This document shows, piece after piece, positions 1-7,831 of a stretch of DNA of 24,660 nt. Each line of letters starts with the position of its first letter. Position 1 is the stretch's first letter. The DNA lies in the NCBI GenBank assembly GCA_003520925.1, contig DOTV01000008.1, forward strand, positions 1-24,660, given 5' to 3'. This stretch comes from Bacteroidales bacterium. GTDB taxonomy: Bacteria > Bacteroidota > Bacteroidia > Bacteroidales > VadinHA17. The notes beneath the pieces were generated by a model. The model was given only the letters and a program-made list of their open reading frames with translations. It was not told the origin of the DNA and made no database searches. A program made the position numbers and the translations under genes.

Positions 1-160
1 TTATTTCAGGCCTGGACAATAACAAACTTATGGCGCGCAAGTCATCAAAACCGCAATCTGTATCGATAATGACCGTGCTGCTCAGTTTAACTGGCCGTGG
101 CTGTGACCACATGGTTAATCCGATCATTAACAGGATAAGAGAAAAAATGACCTTCTTCAT
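1..160 (-). CDS. Nucleoside hydrolase (IunH-like), exported, 5' part only
   Basis: The reading frame opens at the ATG at 158-160 and runs off the left edge, so only about 53 residues are visible. The first ~20 residues are a signal peptide (MKK, a hydrophobic stretch, then WSQ). Next comes VIIDTDCGFDDLRA, which matches the calcium-binding DTDxGxDD signature of inosine-uridine nucleoside hydrolases. These enzymes split ribonucleosides into base and ribose; a signal peptide puts this one in the periplasm or outer envelope, as is common in Bacteroidota. One difference from the usual motif is Cys where many members have Pro or Ala. The gene lies 31 bp downstream of nikO on the same strand and could receive read-through, but no functional link is apparent. 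The substrate cannot be judged from this fragment. Confidence 0.8.
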   Translation of the reverse strand, partial: MKKVIFSLILLMIGLTMWSQPRPVKLSSTVIIDTDCGFDDLRAISLLLSRPEI

Positions 161-191
161 GAGTGAGATTTAATGATTTCAGTTAAAGTAA

Positions 192-998
192 TTAGTGTTT
201 GTGAAAGATATAGTGCGAATGAAAATGTCTGTGTTCTTCCTTTCCATGTTTATGGATGTGCTCATGTACCAGGTTTACGCTAATAAGAAATTCCTGATTT
301 TCCAGTATCTCCGATGCAGAACCTATTTTCGTAATAGTATGTTCATCCGAAATTACTGCAACCCTTGGTTGCAGATGTTCAATTAAATCTAGGTTGTGTG
401 TAGTAAAGATGATTGTTTTTCCTGCATGATTAAGTTCAACAAGAAGTTCAATGAAAAATGTCTGTGTTTTGGGGTCTAGACTTGAAAGCGGTTCATCGAC
501 AAGTAAAACATCAGGATTCATTGTTAAAACCGAGCCAATTGCTACTTTCTTTTTTTCACCTCCTGAAAGCATATTCACAGACCTTTCTCTCAGGTAACTG
601 ATACCAAGATAGGAGAGGGTTTTTTCTGCTCTTTCCTGAGCGACATCAACAGGAATGTTTAATTGTAACGGAGCAAACAGGAGTTCATCAAAAACGGTCG
701 GGCAGAATAATTGAATATCCGCATTCTGGAAAATATAACCCATATTTCTTCTTAGAAGCATTCCAACCTCATCCCGCATCGACTTTTCTGTGATAGTATT
801 TCCGTGATATAAGACTTCACCTGAATCAGGATAAATGAGGGCATTAATAATATTGAGCAAAGTCGATTTTCCACTGCCGTTCAGACCAATTATGGAGAAC
901 ATTTCGCCTTTATTAATTGAAAGATTGATATTCCTGAGTGCGGGAATTTTCCCATAGTATGAGTAATCTATATCCTTTAAAGAGATGATTTCTTCCAT
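192..998 (-). CDS. nikO: Nickel/cobalt ECF transporter ATPase NikO/CbiO
   Basis: This 268-residue ABC ATPase powers the metal transporter encoded just upstream. Visible motifs are Walker A (GLNGSGKST, about residues 38-46), the Q-loop in IFQNADIQ, the signature LSGGEKKK (about 144-151), Walker B with its glutamate (VLLVDEP) and the H-loop in TTHN. They are all intact, so it should hydrolyse ATP. The last ~24 residues form a tail with ten histidines, which probably binds metal and favours nickel or cobalt over other substrates. It is the last gene of the nikMNQO run, 7 bp after nikQ. Family assignment is firm; nickel over cobalt rests on the neighbouring nikR. Confidence 0.93.
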   Translation of the reverse strand: MEEIISLKDIDYSYYGKIPALRNINLSINKGEMFSIIGLNGSGKSTLLNIINALIYPDSGEVLYHGNTITEKSMRDEVGMLLRRNMGYIFQNADIQLFCPTVFDELLFAPLQLNIPVDVAQERAEKTLSYLGISYLRERSVNMLSGGEKKKVAIGSVLTMNPDVLLVDEPLSSLDPKTQTFFIELLVELNHAGKTIIFTTHNLDLIEHLQPRVAVISDEHTITKIGSASEILENQEFLISVNLVHEHIHKHGKEEHRHFHSHYIFHKH

Positions 999-1005
999 TT
1001 ACCGC

Positions 1006-1926
1006 TCAGATTAAAATTATTGCAATACCAATCGCCGCTATAACAAAAAGAGATACAATGTCCCATCTTGTTAAATGATTTCCTACGGACAGGTTAAATC
1101 TGCCACTGTAACCTCTTGAAACCATAGCAAGATAAGTTCCCTCATAAATTATATGTGATCTTTTATAGATGAAAAATATCCGGCCTCCTATCAGTTTCCG
1201 GATATTGTTATTCTTTATATTTCCACAAAGCCTTGATTTTAAGGCAAAATATGTTTCTTCAATGATACGGCATAAAATAAATATATACTTGTAGGCAAGC
1301 GATATGATCATCAGGAAAGTATCCGGTACACCAATTATTTTAAAGGCCTTGACCAATGAGGGGAATGGTGTTGTAAATACTATTAGCATTGCGCATGAGA
1401 TGGAATTTAGTACCCGCAGAAAAATAAGTGAAACTACCTTAATGCCATTATCGGTGACCCCTATATTTTGAGGGACGTTATAAATCCAGAAATGCAAAGG
1501 ATTATTTAATTTTATTACGCTAAAAACTATTCTGCCAGGTGTAATAACATTCAGCGAAGCGGGTATTACTACAATGAATCCGAATATAAATGCAAGAAAA
1601 AGTATCTTCCTGAATACCTCTGAAATCCTCAACCTGGCTGCTGCAAATAAGGTAAGGATGAAAACCGAAGTTACTGTCTGGGCTAACAGGTTGTTTGCTA
1701 TGCTAATAACCACAACAAAATATATGAGTGAAAGAAGTTTGACGTTTGGACTGATTTTCCGGATGAAATTCTCAGTGTCTGAATTTTCCGCCTGCAGATA
1801 GATCGATTTTACAGCCTTTGCCGTATTCAGTACAGTTTTATCAAGGAAAGTAATTTTTACCCCCTTCCTTTTTATTGGTCCGGGAAGTGAAGCCTGTAAC
1901 AGGTATTCAGGGATACTATTTTTCAT
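1006..1926 (-). CDS. nikQ: Energy-coupling factor transmembrane protein NikQ/CbiQ
   Basis: A 306-residue polytopic membrane protein of the CbiQ/EcfT family. This is the scaffold that couples the NikO ATPase to the substrate-binding NikM in the inner membrane. Several hydrophobic segments are visible between about residues 60 and 190, then a cytoplasmic stretch, and one more at the C-terminus. The coupling region carries the family's Arg-Gly pattern (ALKSRLCGN, then LAMVSRGYSGRF, about residues 225-280); these short A-x-x-x-R-[AG] helices contact the ATPase. It starts inside the end of nikN (11-bp overlap), pointing to translational coupling. Confidence 0.9.
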   Translation of the reverse strand: MKNSIPEYLLQASLPGPIKRKGVKITFLDKTVLNTAKAVKSIYLQAENSDTENFIRKISPNVKLLSLIYFVVVISIANNLLAQTVTSVFILTLFAAARLRISEVFRKILFLAFIFGFIVVIPASLNVITPGRIVFSVIKLNNPLHFWIYNVPQNIGVTDNGIKVVSLIFLRVLNSISCAMLIVFTTPFPSLVKAFKIIGVPDTFLMIISLAYKYIFILCRIIEETYFALKSRLCGNIKNNNIRKLIGGRIFFIYKRSHIIYEGTYLAMVSRGYSGRFNLSVGNHLTRWDIVSLFVIAAIGIAIILI

Positions 1927-2257
1927 TTCTGACTATTATTCTGGATATAATCAGCATTAAAATGTAAGTAATTGTTGCCCCGATTATTCCGGACACAATA
2001 TAAAACCCTGACTGGTGAACAATGGAATTATCTCCGGAGTTCAAAGTATAATCCGTCAGAGGCGCTTTCCAGACTTCTGAATATTTTGCCAATCCCTCGG
2101 GCACATAGCCTGTCAGGTCCTTTATCGTCTGTGCAGACCATTCGCCCCACGCATCACCGGCATTGAAAAACATGGGTAGAAGAATTCCAACCGGTGTAAT
2201 CAGGCATAATAAGATCAGGATGATCAGAATTCTTTTCTGTAGTCTGTTAAGTCCCAT
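1916..2257 (-). CDS. nikN: PDGLE/CbiN-like small subunit of nickel transporter (NikN)
   Basis: A 113-residue protein with one transmembrane segment near each end (about residues 8-30 and 82-108) and an outward-facing middle part. This is the usual topology of the auxiliary N subunit (PDGLE or CbiN type) that assists metal loading of NikM in group II ECF transporters. The sequence is short and poorly conserved, so the assignment rests on size, topology and position between nikM and nikQ. It overlaps both neighbours by 11 bp. NikL-type auxiliary proteins hold a similar position and are the main alternative. Confidence 0.78.
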   Translation of the reverse strand: MGLNRLQKRILIILILLCLITPVGILLPMFFNAGDAWGEWSAQTIKDLTGYVPEGLAKYSEVWKAPLTDYTLNSGDNSIVHQSGFYIVSGIIGATITYILMLIISRIIVRNEK

Positions 2258-2942
2258 TTTTGTTCACTTTCCTGAAAGAATAAATTAATTCTGTCTCGTT
2301 TCTCAAAAAATAACTGACAATTGTTGCAGTAATAATTCCTTCGACGATTCCAAATAACAGGAGATGCTCGATTGCCATAGCGGGAATGGCAATACTGAGA
2401 TCATAAGGACAATATAAAGCTTTACCATCAGAAGATGAGGCAATAATTGGCTGTATACCAAATTCAGCTGCAGTGAGGATAGCTGTCAGCACCAGACTCA
2501 GATAGCCTGAAATGAAAGCCGCAAAATATACCCTTGTTTTCTTTGCCGGATTGTTGCTGAGGAGTCTGAACACGTAATATGCCACAAAAGGCATAAAAAC
2601 AGCCATATTAAAGCAGTTTGCTCCGATAGCCGTAATACCACCGTCTCCAAATATAAGTGTCTGGATGATCAAAGCAACTGACACGGCAATAGTAGCAGCC
2701 CACGGACCAAATAATATTGCAATTACGGCAGATCCGACGGCATGTCCGGTTGTTCCCCCTGGCACGGGCAGATTAAACATCATAACAATAAAGGAGAATG
2801 CTGCCGCCATGCCAAGGTATGGAATATTGCGTGCAGATACAGCATTTTTAACTTTCCTGACCGCTACAGCTGCCGCGGAAACGAATAATCCGTAAAGTGG
2901 TATGTAAGTCTGCGGACTCAGGTATCCATCAGGGATATGCAT
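2247..2942 (-). CDS. nikM: Nickel/cobalt substrate-binding membrane component NikM/CbiM
   Basis: A 231-residue polytopic membrane protein starting MHIPDGYLS. This is the hallmark of CbiM/NikM: after Met1, the N-terminal loop with His2 reaches into the protein and coordinates Ni or Co. The start is therefore fixed, because His2 must be the second residue. A further His in TTGHAVGSA (about residue 67), a conserved metal ligand of the family, is present. It is the S component of the ECF transporter and the first transporter gene after nikR. Cobalt transport cannot be excluded from this protein alone. Confidence 0.93.
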   Translation of the reverse strand: MHIPDGYLSPQTYIPLYGLFVSAAAVAVRKVKNAVSARNIPYLGMAAAFSFIVMMFNLPVPGGTTGHAVGSAVIAILFGPWAATIAVSVALIIQTLIFGDGGITAIGANCFNMAVFMPFVAYYVFRLLSNNPAKKTRVYFAAFISGYLSLVLTAILTAAEFGIQPIIASSSDGKALYCPYDLSIAIPAMAIEHLLLFGIVEGIITATIVSYFLRNETELIYSFRKVNKNGT

Positions 2943-3025
2943 TATTGAGTGTTATTGTGTATAAATTATTGAATTCAAGACTATTTTCTCGCGTTTCGAA
3001 TTTCAGTTTTTTGTTTAGTGACAGG

Positions 3026-3427
3026 CTAATCAGCCCGGCTCATAACCAGCTTACCATGAATAATATTCTTCATTCCGATTAATTTGTCTGATAATTCAGT
3101 CAGTCTTTTTGCAGTTCCTTTGACAGCAATAATTTCAAGGCAATTGTCATGATTCAGGTGAAAATGTTGCGCAGAGAGGATTACATCATAATATTCATGC
3201 TGAATATCATTTGCTTTCGTTGTGATATCGCCTTTATGGTGATCATATAAGAGTACAACTGCACCTGCCACCATCTGGTTACATTGCCACTTTTTCTCTA
3301 CCAGGTTTTTTTCAACCAGGTGACGAATTGCCTGGGAACGGTTGGGTAGGCTATTCTCTATTACAAAGCCATCCAATGCTTTAAGAAGGTCTTCATCCAG
3401 ACTTACACCGAAACGTGCTAATGCCAT
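3026..3427 (-). CDS. nikR: Nickel-responsive repressor NikR
   Basis: A 133-residue protein with the two-part NikR layout. The N-terminal ribbon-helix-helix DNA-binding domain (about residues 1-45, RFGVSLDEDLL ... SRSQAIR-like) precedes an ACT-type metal-binding domain. The square-planar nickel ligands are visible: a His in DIQHEYYD, and the HxH and Cys of HFHLNHDNC. NikR represses nickel uptake genes when Ni(II) is plentiful. The gene lies 83 bp upstream of nikM on the same strand, and an inverted repeat resembling NikR half-sites lies 11 bp before its start. This makes the cluster autoregulated and supports nickel, rather than cobalt, as the transported metal. Confidence 0.95.
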   Translation of the reverse strand: MALARFGVSLDEDLLKALDGFVIENSLPNRSQAIRHLVEKNLVEKKWQCNQMVAGAVVLLYDHHKGDITTKANDIQHEYYDVILSAQHFHLNHDNCLEIIAVKGTAKRLTELSDKLIGMKNIIHGKLVMSRAD

Positions 3428-3437
3428 CGTGTTATTA

Positions 3438-3459
3438 TTTATGAAATTTGTGTCATAAA
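3438..3459. promoter_or_regulatory. Candidate NikR operator
   Basis: A perfect 7-bp inverted repeat, TTTATGA-N8-TCATAAA. Each inner half (TTATGA/TCATAA) differs by one base from the E. coli NikR half-site GTATGA/TCATAC. It covers the likely -7 element and start point of the nikR promoter, the right place for repression. The 8-bp spacer is shorter than the 16 bp of the E. coli operator, so the match is not exact. Confidence 0.5.
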
Positions 3460-3487
3460 ACTACTACATTTATTAATCAAATGCAAA
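3456..3487 (-). promoter_or_regulatory. Candidate nikR promoter (Bacteroidota type)
   Basis: On the minus strand, TTTG (3484-3487) is followed after 20 bp by TAGTTTTA (3456-3463), one base away from the Bacteroidota -7 consensus TAnnTTTG. The element overlaps the inverted repeat proposed as NikR operator and lies about 30 bp before the nikR start codon. Confidence 0.4.
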
Positions 3488-3630
3488 ATGTGACCCACGA
3501 GGTATCAAATCCTTATTTACCTGGATTATCACCAGAAAATGTATCAGGCAGATATCATTTCATTCTTAATATTTAAAACTTTCAGATTATTAATTATTTC
3601 GTAATTTTATACTAAGTAACCACTATTACT

Positions 3631-4371
3631 ATGAAAGTATTAATTATTTACGCTCATCCTAATCCGATGTCATTTACAAAAGCTGTCCTTGACAATTTTG
3701 TGAGAGGTATTAAAGAGGCTGGACATCAATTTGATGTTGTTGATTTGTATAAAATAAAATTCAATCCTGTATTGCAGGATAAGGATTATGCATTTTTTGT
3801 AGATAAAGATCTGCCTGAATGGGTTTTCAAGCAAATGGACATGAGGAAGATGATAATTGAGCTTGCAGGTGGGCCTGTACGAAGAATGATTGCAAAATTG
3901 TACATTAAGAACAAGAGTGATGATGATCTGCGTGAACTTATTAGTTCTCAAAAGCCAAAGGATGTGATAATACAGCAAAAAAAAGTCGCTGAAGCGGATG
4001 TAATAGTATTCATAACACAGGTGATCTGGATGCACTTTCCTGCAATATTGAAGGGGTGGATGGAACGGGTTTTCTCCTATGGATTTGCATATAGTTTGAA
4101 TGAAAGCGGATGGCAAGGTGATCCGGATGGCAGAATTCCTTTATTGAAAATAAAGAAAGCTATAATAATGCATCCTACCTTCTTTAATGAAAAGGTTTAT
4201 AGGGAGAAAGGATTTAAAGAGTCAATGGAAAAAATTATTGATAAATGGAGCCTGAAATACCCCGGAATTCAAAATGTCGACCATATCTACTTCCATTCAA
4301 TACTGGCAGTGGATAATGACACACGTAAAAAGTATCTCGAAATCGCTTATTTAAAAGGTAAAGACCTATGA
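3631..4371 (+). CDS. Flavodoxin-fold NAD(P)H:quinone oxidoreductase
   Basis: A 246-residue member of the Flavodoxin_2 family (MdaB/KefG/NQO-like). The N-terminus MKVLIIYAHPNPMSF is the FMN/FAD phosphate-binding strand-loop of this fold. The middle stretch (FITQVIWMHFPAILKGWMERV, followed by GFAY, about residues 128-156) is the family signature around the active site. Members reduce quinones or similar electrophiles by two electrons with NAD(P)H, or act as regulatory subunits of potassium efflux. An insertion around residues 70-110 makes it longer than typical members. It ends in a 4-bp ATGA overlap with the next gene, so the two are co-translated. The substrate is unknown. Confidence 0.85.
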   Translation: MKVLIIYAHPNPMSFTKAVLDNFVRGIKEAGHQFDVVDLYKIKFNPVLQDKDYAFFVDKDLPEWVFKQMDMRKMIIELAGGPVRRMIAKLYIKNKSDDDLRELISSQKPKDVIIQQKKVAEADVIVFITQVIWMHFPAILKGWMERVFSYGFAYSLNESGWQGDPDGRIPLLKIKKAIIMHPTFFNEKVYREKGFKESMEKIIDKWSLKYPGIQNVDHIYFHSILAVDNDTRKKYLEIAYLKGKDL

Positions 4372-4934
4372 AATATGTCCTTTTCATCCCACTGCCTTTA
4401 GTAGCATCAACTAATGTGCAAAAGACTTTTTTTGTACTGCTTATTGTATGTGTATGCACTCATACTATCCGAACTACTTATGAAATACTAAAGCATAAAG
4501 AGACGCTGAAGGCAGGTAAATTATCGTTTGTGATAATGTTTACCAATATGTTATTATTATGGGTTTCTTGGGTTCTTTTATGCAGTTATGATATTCTCAA
4601 AATTCATCTTCCCGCTGTTATCCGATATACGGGATTATTGATAGCCGGAATCGGATTGGTACTTTTCCTGGCAGGTTTGTTCACGATTAAAACTCTTGAA
4701 AGTTTTGATGGCGATCTTATAAAAACCGGGATTTATTCTAAAATAAGGCATCCCATGTATACGGGTTTTATACTTTGGCTGATTGGTTTCCCGGTATTCT
4801 TCAGGGCAGGTTTCTCGCTGATGCTTTCACTTCTGTTCATCGGGAACATACTTTTTTGGAGATATCTTGAAGAGAAAGAACTGGAAAACCGATTTCCAAC
4901 TTACAACACATACAAAAAAACGACAATATTTTAA
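4368..4934 (+). CDS. Isoprenylcysteine carboxyl methyltransferase (ICMT/PEMT)-like membrane protein
   Basis: A 188-residue protein with about five hydrophobic segments. The C-terminal half carries the ICMT/PEMT-type pattern: IRHPMYTGF (about residues 124-132) and, further on, EEKELENRFPTYNTY, corresponding to the RHPxYxG and E-E...F..Y..Y motifs that bind S-adenosylmethionine in this membrane methyltransferase superfamily. Bacterial members have no assigned substrate in most cases. It overlaps the upstream quinone reductase by 4 bp. The last codons (TTIF, stop) lie inside a long inverted repeat, and the protein ends a few residues earlier than usual after the YxxY motif, so the extreme C-terminus may have been replaced. 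Confidence 0.75.
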   Translation: MKYVLFIPLPLVASTNVQKTFFVLLIVCVCTHTIRTTYEILKHKETLKAGKLSFVIMFTNMLLLWVSWVLLCSYDILKIHLPAVIRYTGLLIAGIGLVLFLAGLFTIKTLESFDGDLIKTGIYSKIRHPMYTGFILWLIGFPVFFRAGFSLMLSLLFIGNILFWRYLEEKELENRFPTYNTYKKTTIF

Positions 4935-4999
4935 TAGCAGTAAATTAACAGTTCCAGATATTCTTTTTCAAACTCTGGTAGTCTGCTAAATTGTCGTTT
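4918..4999. repeat. 82-bp imperfect inverted repeat
   Basis: Perfect 10-bp outer arms, AAACGACAAT (4918-4927) and ATTGTCGTTT (4990-4999), enclose a second pair, TAGCAG (4935-4940) and CTGCTA (4983-4988), and an inner pair CCAGA/TCTGG. It spans the stop codon of the ICMT-like gene and lies between two convergent genes. It could act as a bidirectional transcription stop, or be a small palindromic mobile repeat (MITE- or REP-like). Confidence 0.6.
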
Positions 5000-5061
5000 C
5001 ATCATTATAAGTTTATCTTAATTTTTAACTTTTCAATTAACATCAGATAATGAGACTATTA

Positions 5062-6114
5062 CTATTGACATTGATAAATGAATTTCTTTCGAAAAAAAAA
5101 TGCCACGTTAACAAGACCAATCATAACCGGAACTTCAACAAGAGGACCAATAACGGCTGCAAACGCTTCTCCTGAATTTATCCCAAACACAGCAATTGCT
5201 ACGGCGATTGCCAGTTCAAAATTATTACTGGCTGCCGTAAAGGATAAGGTGGTAGATTGCTCATAGGTTGCCCCGATTCTTTTGCTCATAAAGAATGACA
5301 CAACGAACATAACCAGGAAGTAAATAACAAGAGGGATAGCAATACGAACCACATCCAGTGGGATTTTAATGATGTATTCTCCTTTCAAAGAAAACATCAC
5401 AAAGATTGTAAACAGAAGCGCAATCAGAGTTAATGGACTGATTTTGGGAATGAACCTGGTATTATACCAGTCTTTGTCCTTCACACGAATTAGTACAAAC
5501 CTCGTGAGGAAACCAGCAATAAATGGAATTCCCAGATAAATGAACACACTTTTTGCTATCTGGCTAATAGTTATCTGTACGACAGTTTCATTTGTCGGCA
5601 GTCCGAACCATGCGGGCAGTATTGCAATAAAAAGATATGCATAAACTGAGAAGAACAAGACCTGAAAAATTGAATTGAAAGCAACAAGTCCTGCAGCATA
5701 TTCAGTGTCACCTTTTGCGAGCTCGTTCCATACAATGACCATGGCAATGCAACGTGCCAAACCGATAAGAATTAATCCGTACATGTAGTCGACATTGAAT
5801 CGGAGGAAAATAATTGCCAGAACGAACATCAGAACCGGTCCGATTATCCAGTTTTGCACCAATGATAATCCAAGAACCTTCGTGTTTCGGAAAACATCAC
5901 CCAATTCTTCATACTTCACCTTGGCGAGTGGCGGGTACATCATTACGATCAATCCTATCGCTATGGGAATGTTTGTCGTTCCTGAAGAGAGACTGTTCCA
6001 GAATTTGGCAATATCCGGACTTAACCACCCGGCAATAACACCTATAAACATTGCAAGGAATATCCAAAGAGTAAGATAGCGGTCAAGAAACTTTAGTCGT
6101 TTTGTTGATGGCAT
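5062..6114 (-). CDS. acr3: Acr3-family arsenite efflux permease
   Basis: A 350-residue membrane protein of the Acr3 (BASS superfamily) type, which expels As(OH)3 across the inner membrane using the proton gradient. Family motifs are all there: the N-terminal LDRYLTLWIF, the conserved cysteine in GLARCIAMVIVWN (about residue 121) in the fourth membrane segment, and the glutamate in SNNFELAIAVAIAVFG (about residue 304). It is the last gene of the arsenic operon, 12 bp after arsM. It removes the arsenite produced by ArsC. ArsB is unrelated in sequence and excluded. Confidence 0.95.
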   Translation of the reverse strand: MPSTKRLKFLDRYLTLWIFLAMFIGVIAGWLSPDIAKFWNSLSSGTTNIPIAIGLIVMMYPPLAKVKYEELGDVFRNTKVLGLSLVQNWIIGPVLMFVLAIIFLRFNVDYMYGLILIGLARCIAMVIVWNELAKGDTEYAAGLVAFNSIFQVLFFSVYAYLFIAILPAWFGLPTNETVVQITISQIAKSVFIYLGIPFIAGFLTRFVLIRVKDKDWYNTRFIPKISPLTLIALLFTIFVMFSLKGEYIIKIPLDVVRIAIPLVIYFLVMFVVSFFMSKRIGATYEQSTTLSFTAASNNFELAIAVAIAVFGINSGEAFAAVIGPLVEVPVMIGLVNVAFFFRKKFIYQCQ

Positions 6115-6126
6115 AATAGTGTTTTT

Positions 6127-6936
6127 TTATTGTTTATAGCCTGATACCGTGATGCTGTAAATACCAACTTTCCCATTTCTGAACAAGTCTAACTCATCAC
6201 TGGTCAAATATTTTGTCAGTAGTTCATCAGGCAGAGATATTTCTTTTTGTTTATGCATCTGGATGTCTTTGAAGCCATTTTCTTTTATTATTCCAAGGTA
6301 CTCATCCAATTCACTTGCTCCAGAGACACAACCAACATACATTTCAGCATCATGTCGCAACTTATCAGGAAGGAAACCTTTTATTACTACATCAGATACA
6401 CAGAAGTGCCCGTCAGACTTTAATACACGGAATATTTCCGAGAATGCTTTGTTTTTATCAGGTACAAGATTCAGTACGCAATTTGATAGTACAACATCAA
6501 AGGTGTTGCTTGGCAACGGCATATTTTCAATATCACCCTTCACGAACACTACATTCGTGTAGCCAAGTTTCTTAACGTTTTCACCAGCCTTTTTAAGCAT
6601 TTCATCAGTAAAATCAATGCCTGTGACTTTACCAGTTTCACCTACAAGTGCATGTGCAACGAAGCAGTCATTTCCTGCTCCGCTTCCAAGGTCGAGCACC
6701 GAGACACCTTTTTTGATTCCAGCAAACTGAGTCGGGATGCCGCAGCCAAGGCTTAAATCTGCATCAGGATTATATCCGTCCAGTTTTTCATAACTTTCAT
6801 TGAAGACCGTATAATCAACTGATGAACAGCAATCAGTCGGTTGGCAACAACAAGATGACTGGTTTTGCTCGCCTGTTCCTTTGGCTATCTCACCATATTT
6901 TTCTTTAACCTTTTGTTTTAAATCTTCAGAATTCAT
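6127..6936 (-). CDS. arsM: Arsenite S-adenosylmethionine methyltransferase ArsM
   Basis: A 269-residue class I methyltransferase. The SAM site is VLDLGSGAGND (about residues 80-90). The three cysteines that bind As(III) in ArsM enzymes are present: Cys65 in LSLGCG, Cys153 in SNCVLNL and Cys203 in YVGCVSGA. A further cysteine-rich patch (Cys29-31, 36, 37) near the N-terminus probably helps capture arsenite. ArsM turns As(III) into methylated arsenicals; the first product, methylarsenite, is more toxic than arsenite unless exported, which fits the arsP gene in the same operon. Its ATG overlaps the arsC stop by 4 bp. Confidence 0.95.
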   Translation of the reverse strand: MNSEDLKQKVKEKYGEIAKGTGEQNQSSCCCQPTDCCSSVDYTVFNESYEKLDGYNPDADLSLGCGIPTQFAGIKKGVSVLDLGSGAGNDCFVAHALVGETGKVTGIDFTDEMLKKAGENVKKLGYTNVVFVKGDIENMPLPSNTFDVVLSNCVLNLVPDKNKAFSEIFRVLKSDGHFCVSDVVIKGFLPDKLRHDAEMYVGCVSGASELDEYLGIIKENGFKDIQMHKQKEISLPDELLTKYLTSDELDLFRNGKVGIYSITVSGYKQ

Positions 6937-7358
6937 AATAGTGGCTTTATTTGTTTGATATATAATTCATAAAATTGGTTTTTAATAGCATCCCTTACCC
7001 TGCGGAATTCATTCCAGATAAATGCATCACTCCCGATGGCTTTTGACGGGTCTTCAAACCCAATATGAAGTCGGTGTGAAACTTTACCTACAAAGACCGG
7101 GCATGTTTCTTTGGCATCATCACAAACTGTTATGACGTAATCCCATTCTTCACCAATATACTTCTCGACTGATTGTGGTTTATGATCACTGATATCAATC
7201 CCAACCTCATTCATTACCACAACGGCATTCTCATTTATTTTTGATGCAGGTTCAGTTCCTGCTGAGAATACTTTGATATTATTGTCAAATGACTGAAGAA
7301 AGCCTTGAGCCATCTGGCTGCGACAACTGTTTCCCGTACAGAGAATCAACACCTTCAT
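6933..7358 (-). CDS. arsC: Thioredoxin-coupled arsenate reductase ArsC
   Basis: A 141-residue protein of the low-molecular-weight phosphatase fold, the ArsC type of Staphylococcus and Bacillus. The CX5R phosphate loop is CTGNSCR (Cys7-Arg13). The redox pair that resolves the arsenylated intermediate is Cys79 and Cys86, seven residues apart as in the B. subtilis enzyme. It reduces arsenate to arsenite with electrons from thioredoxin, supplying substrate for Acr3 and ArsM. It is the eighth gene of the operon, 27 bp after the rhodanese-like gene and overlapping arsM by 4 bp. All catalytic residues are present. Confidence 0.95.
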   Translation of the reverse strand: MKVLILCTGNSCRSQMAQGFLQSFDNNIKVFSAGTEPASKINENAVVVMNEVGIDISDHKPQSVEKYIGEEWDYVITVCDDAKETCPVFVGKVSHRLHIGFEDPSKAIGSDAFIWNEFRRVRDAIKNQFYELYIKQIKPLL

Positions 7359-7385
7359 GATCGCTATTTTATAAAATTTATTGAT

Positions 7386-7796
7386 TTATTTTCTATGCCT
7401 TGGTCTCAACTGACAAACACAAGACCCGTCCAATTGCTCAGTAATATCTTTTTTAAGCGGAAGTCCATCCCTTTCCCAATCCACAATTCCACCTGCAAGG
7501 TTTGCTATATTATTAAATCCTTTGCCTTGCAGGAAAACCATTGCTTCGTGACTTCTCAAGCCGACCGAGTCTGCGACAATTAATGGGATATTTGTTGGAA
7601 GCGTCATGTAGTTTTCGACCAAAGTGCTGTGTGGCAGATGAATCATATTCGGGACATCAAAGTTCTTATAACCAGTAAGTCTCAGTTCCCTTACATCAAG
7701 AATAATAGCATTATTTTCAATAGCCTCTCTGTAAGCCTCACTTGCTGAGAGATTAAGAAATCCAGAACTTACGAATCCATGATTTAAAAAAGTCAT
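7386..7796 (-). CDS. Rhodanese-like domain protein lacking the catalytic cysteine
   Basis: A 136-residue single rhodanese domain: ILDVREL near residues 32-38, the active-site loop at 76-82, and the C-terminal LAGGIVDWERDGLPL that ends rhodanese folds. The loop reads ADSVGLRS, so Asp76 sits where active sulfurtransferases have the persulfide-forming Cys (CxxGxR). Normal sulfur transfer is therefore unlikely. The protein has instead a short tail with a CVC pair (Cys126, Cys128), which could bind arsenite or another thiophilic metal; that is inference. It lies between the ProC-like gene and arsC in the arsenic operon. Confidence 0.8.
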   Translation of the reverse strand: MTFLNHGFVSSGFLNLSASEAYREAIENNAIILDVRELRLTGYKNFDVPNMIHLPHSTLVENYMTLPTNIPLIVADSVGLRSHEAMVFLQGKGFNNIANLAGGIVDWERDGLPLKKDITEQLDGSCVCQLRPRHRK

Positions 7797-7831
7797 GGCT
7801 GGTTTTATTATTTTGACAAGATGCTGTTGAA

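Noticed and set aside
2943..3025. Separate nikM promoter
   Set aside because: TAGTCTTG is the best -7 candidate and has no matching -33 element, so read-through from nikR is simpler.
3670..4116. 148-residue minus-strand frame
   Set aside because: Antisense to the quinone reductase gene, with no recognisable domain.
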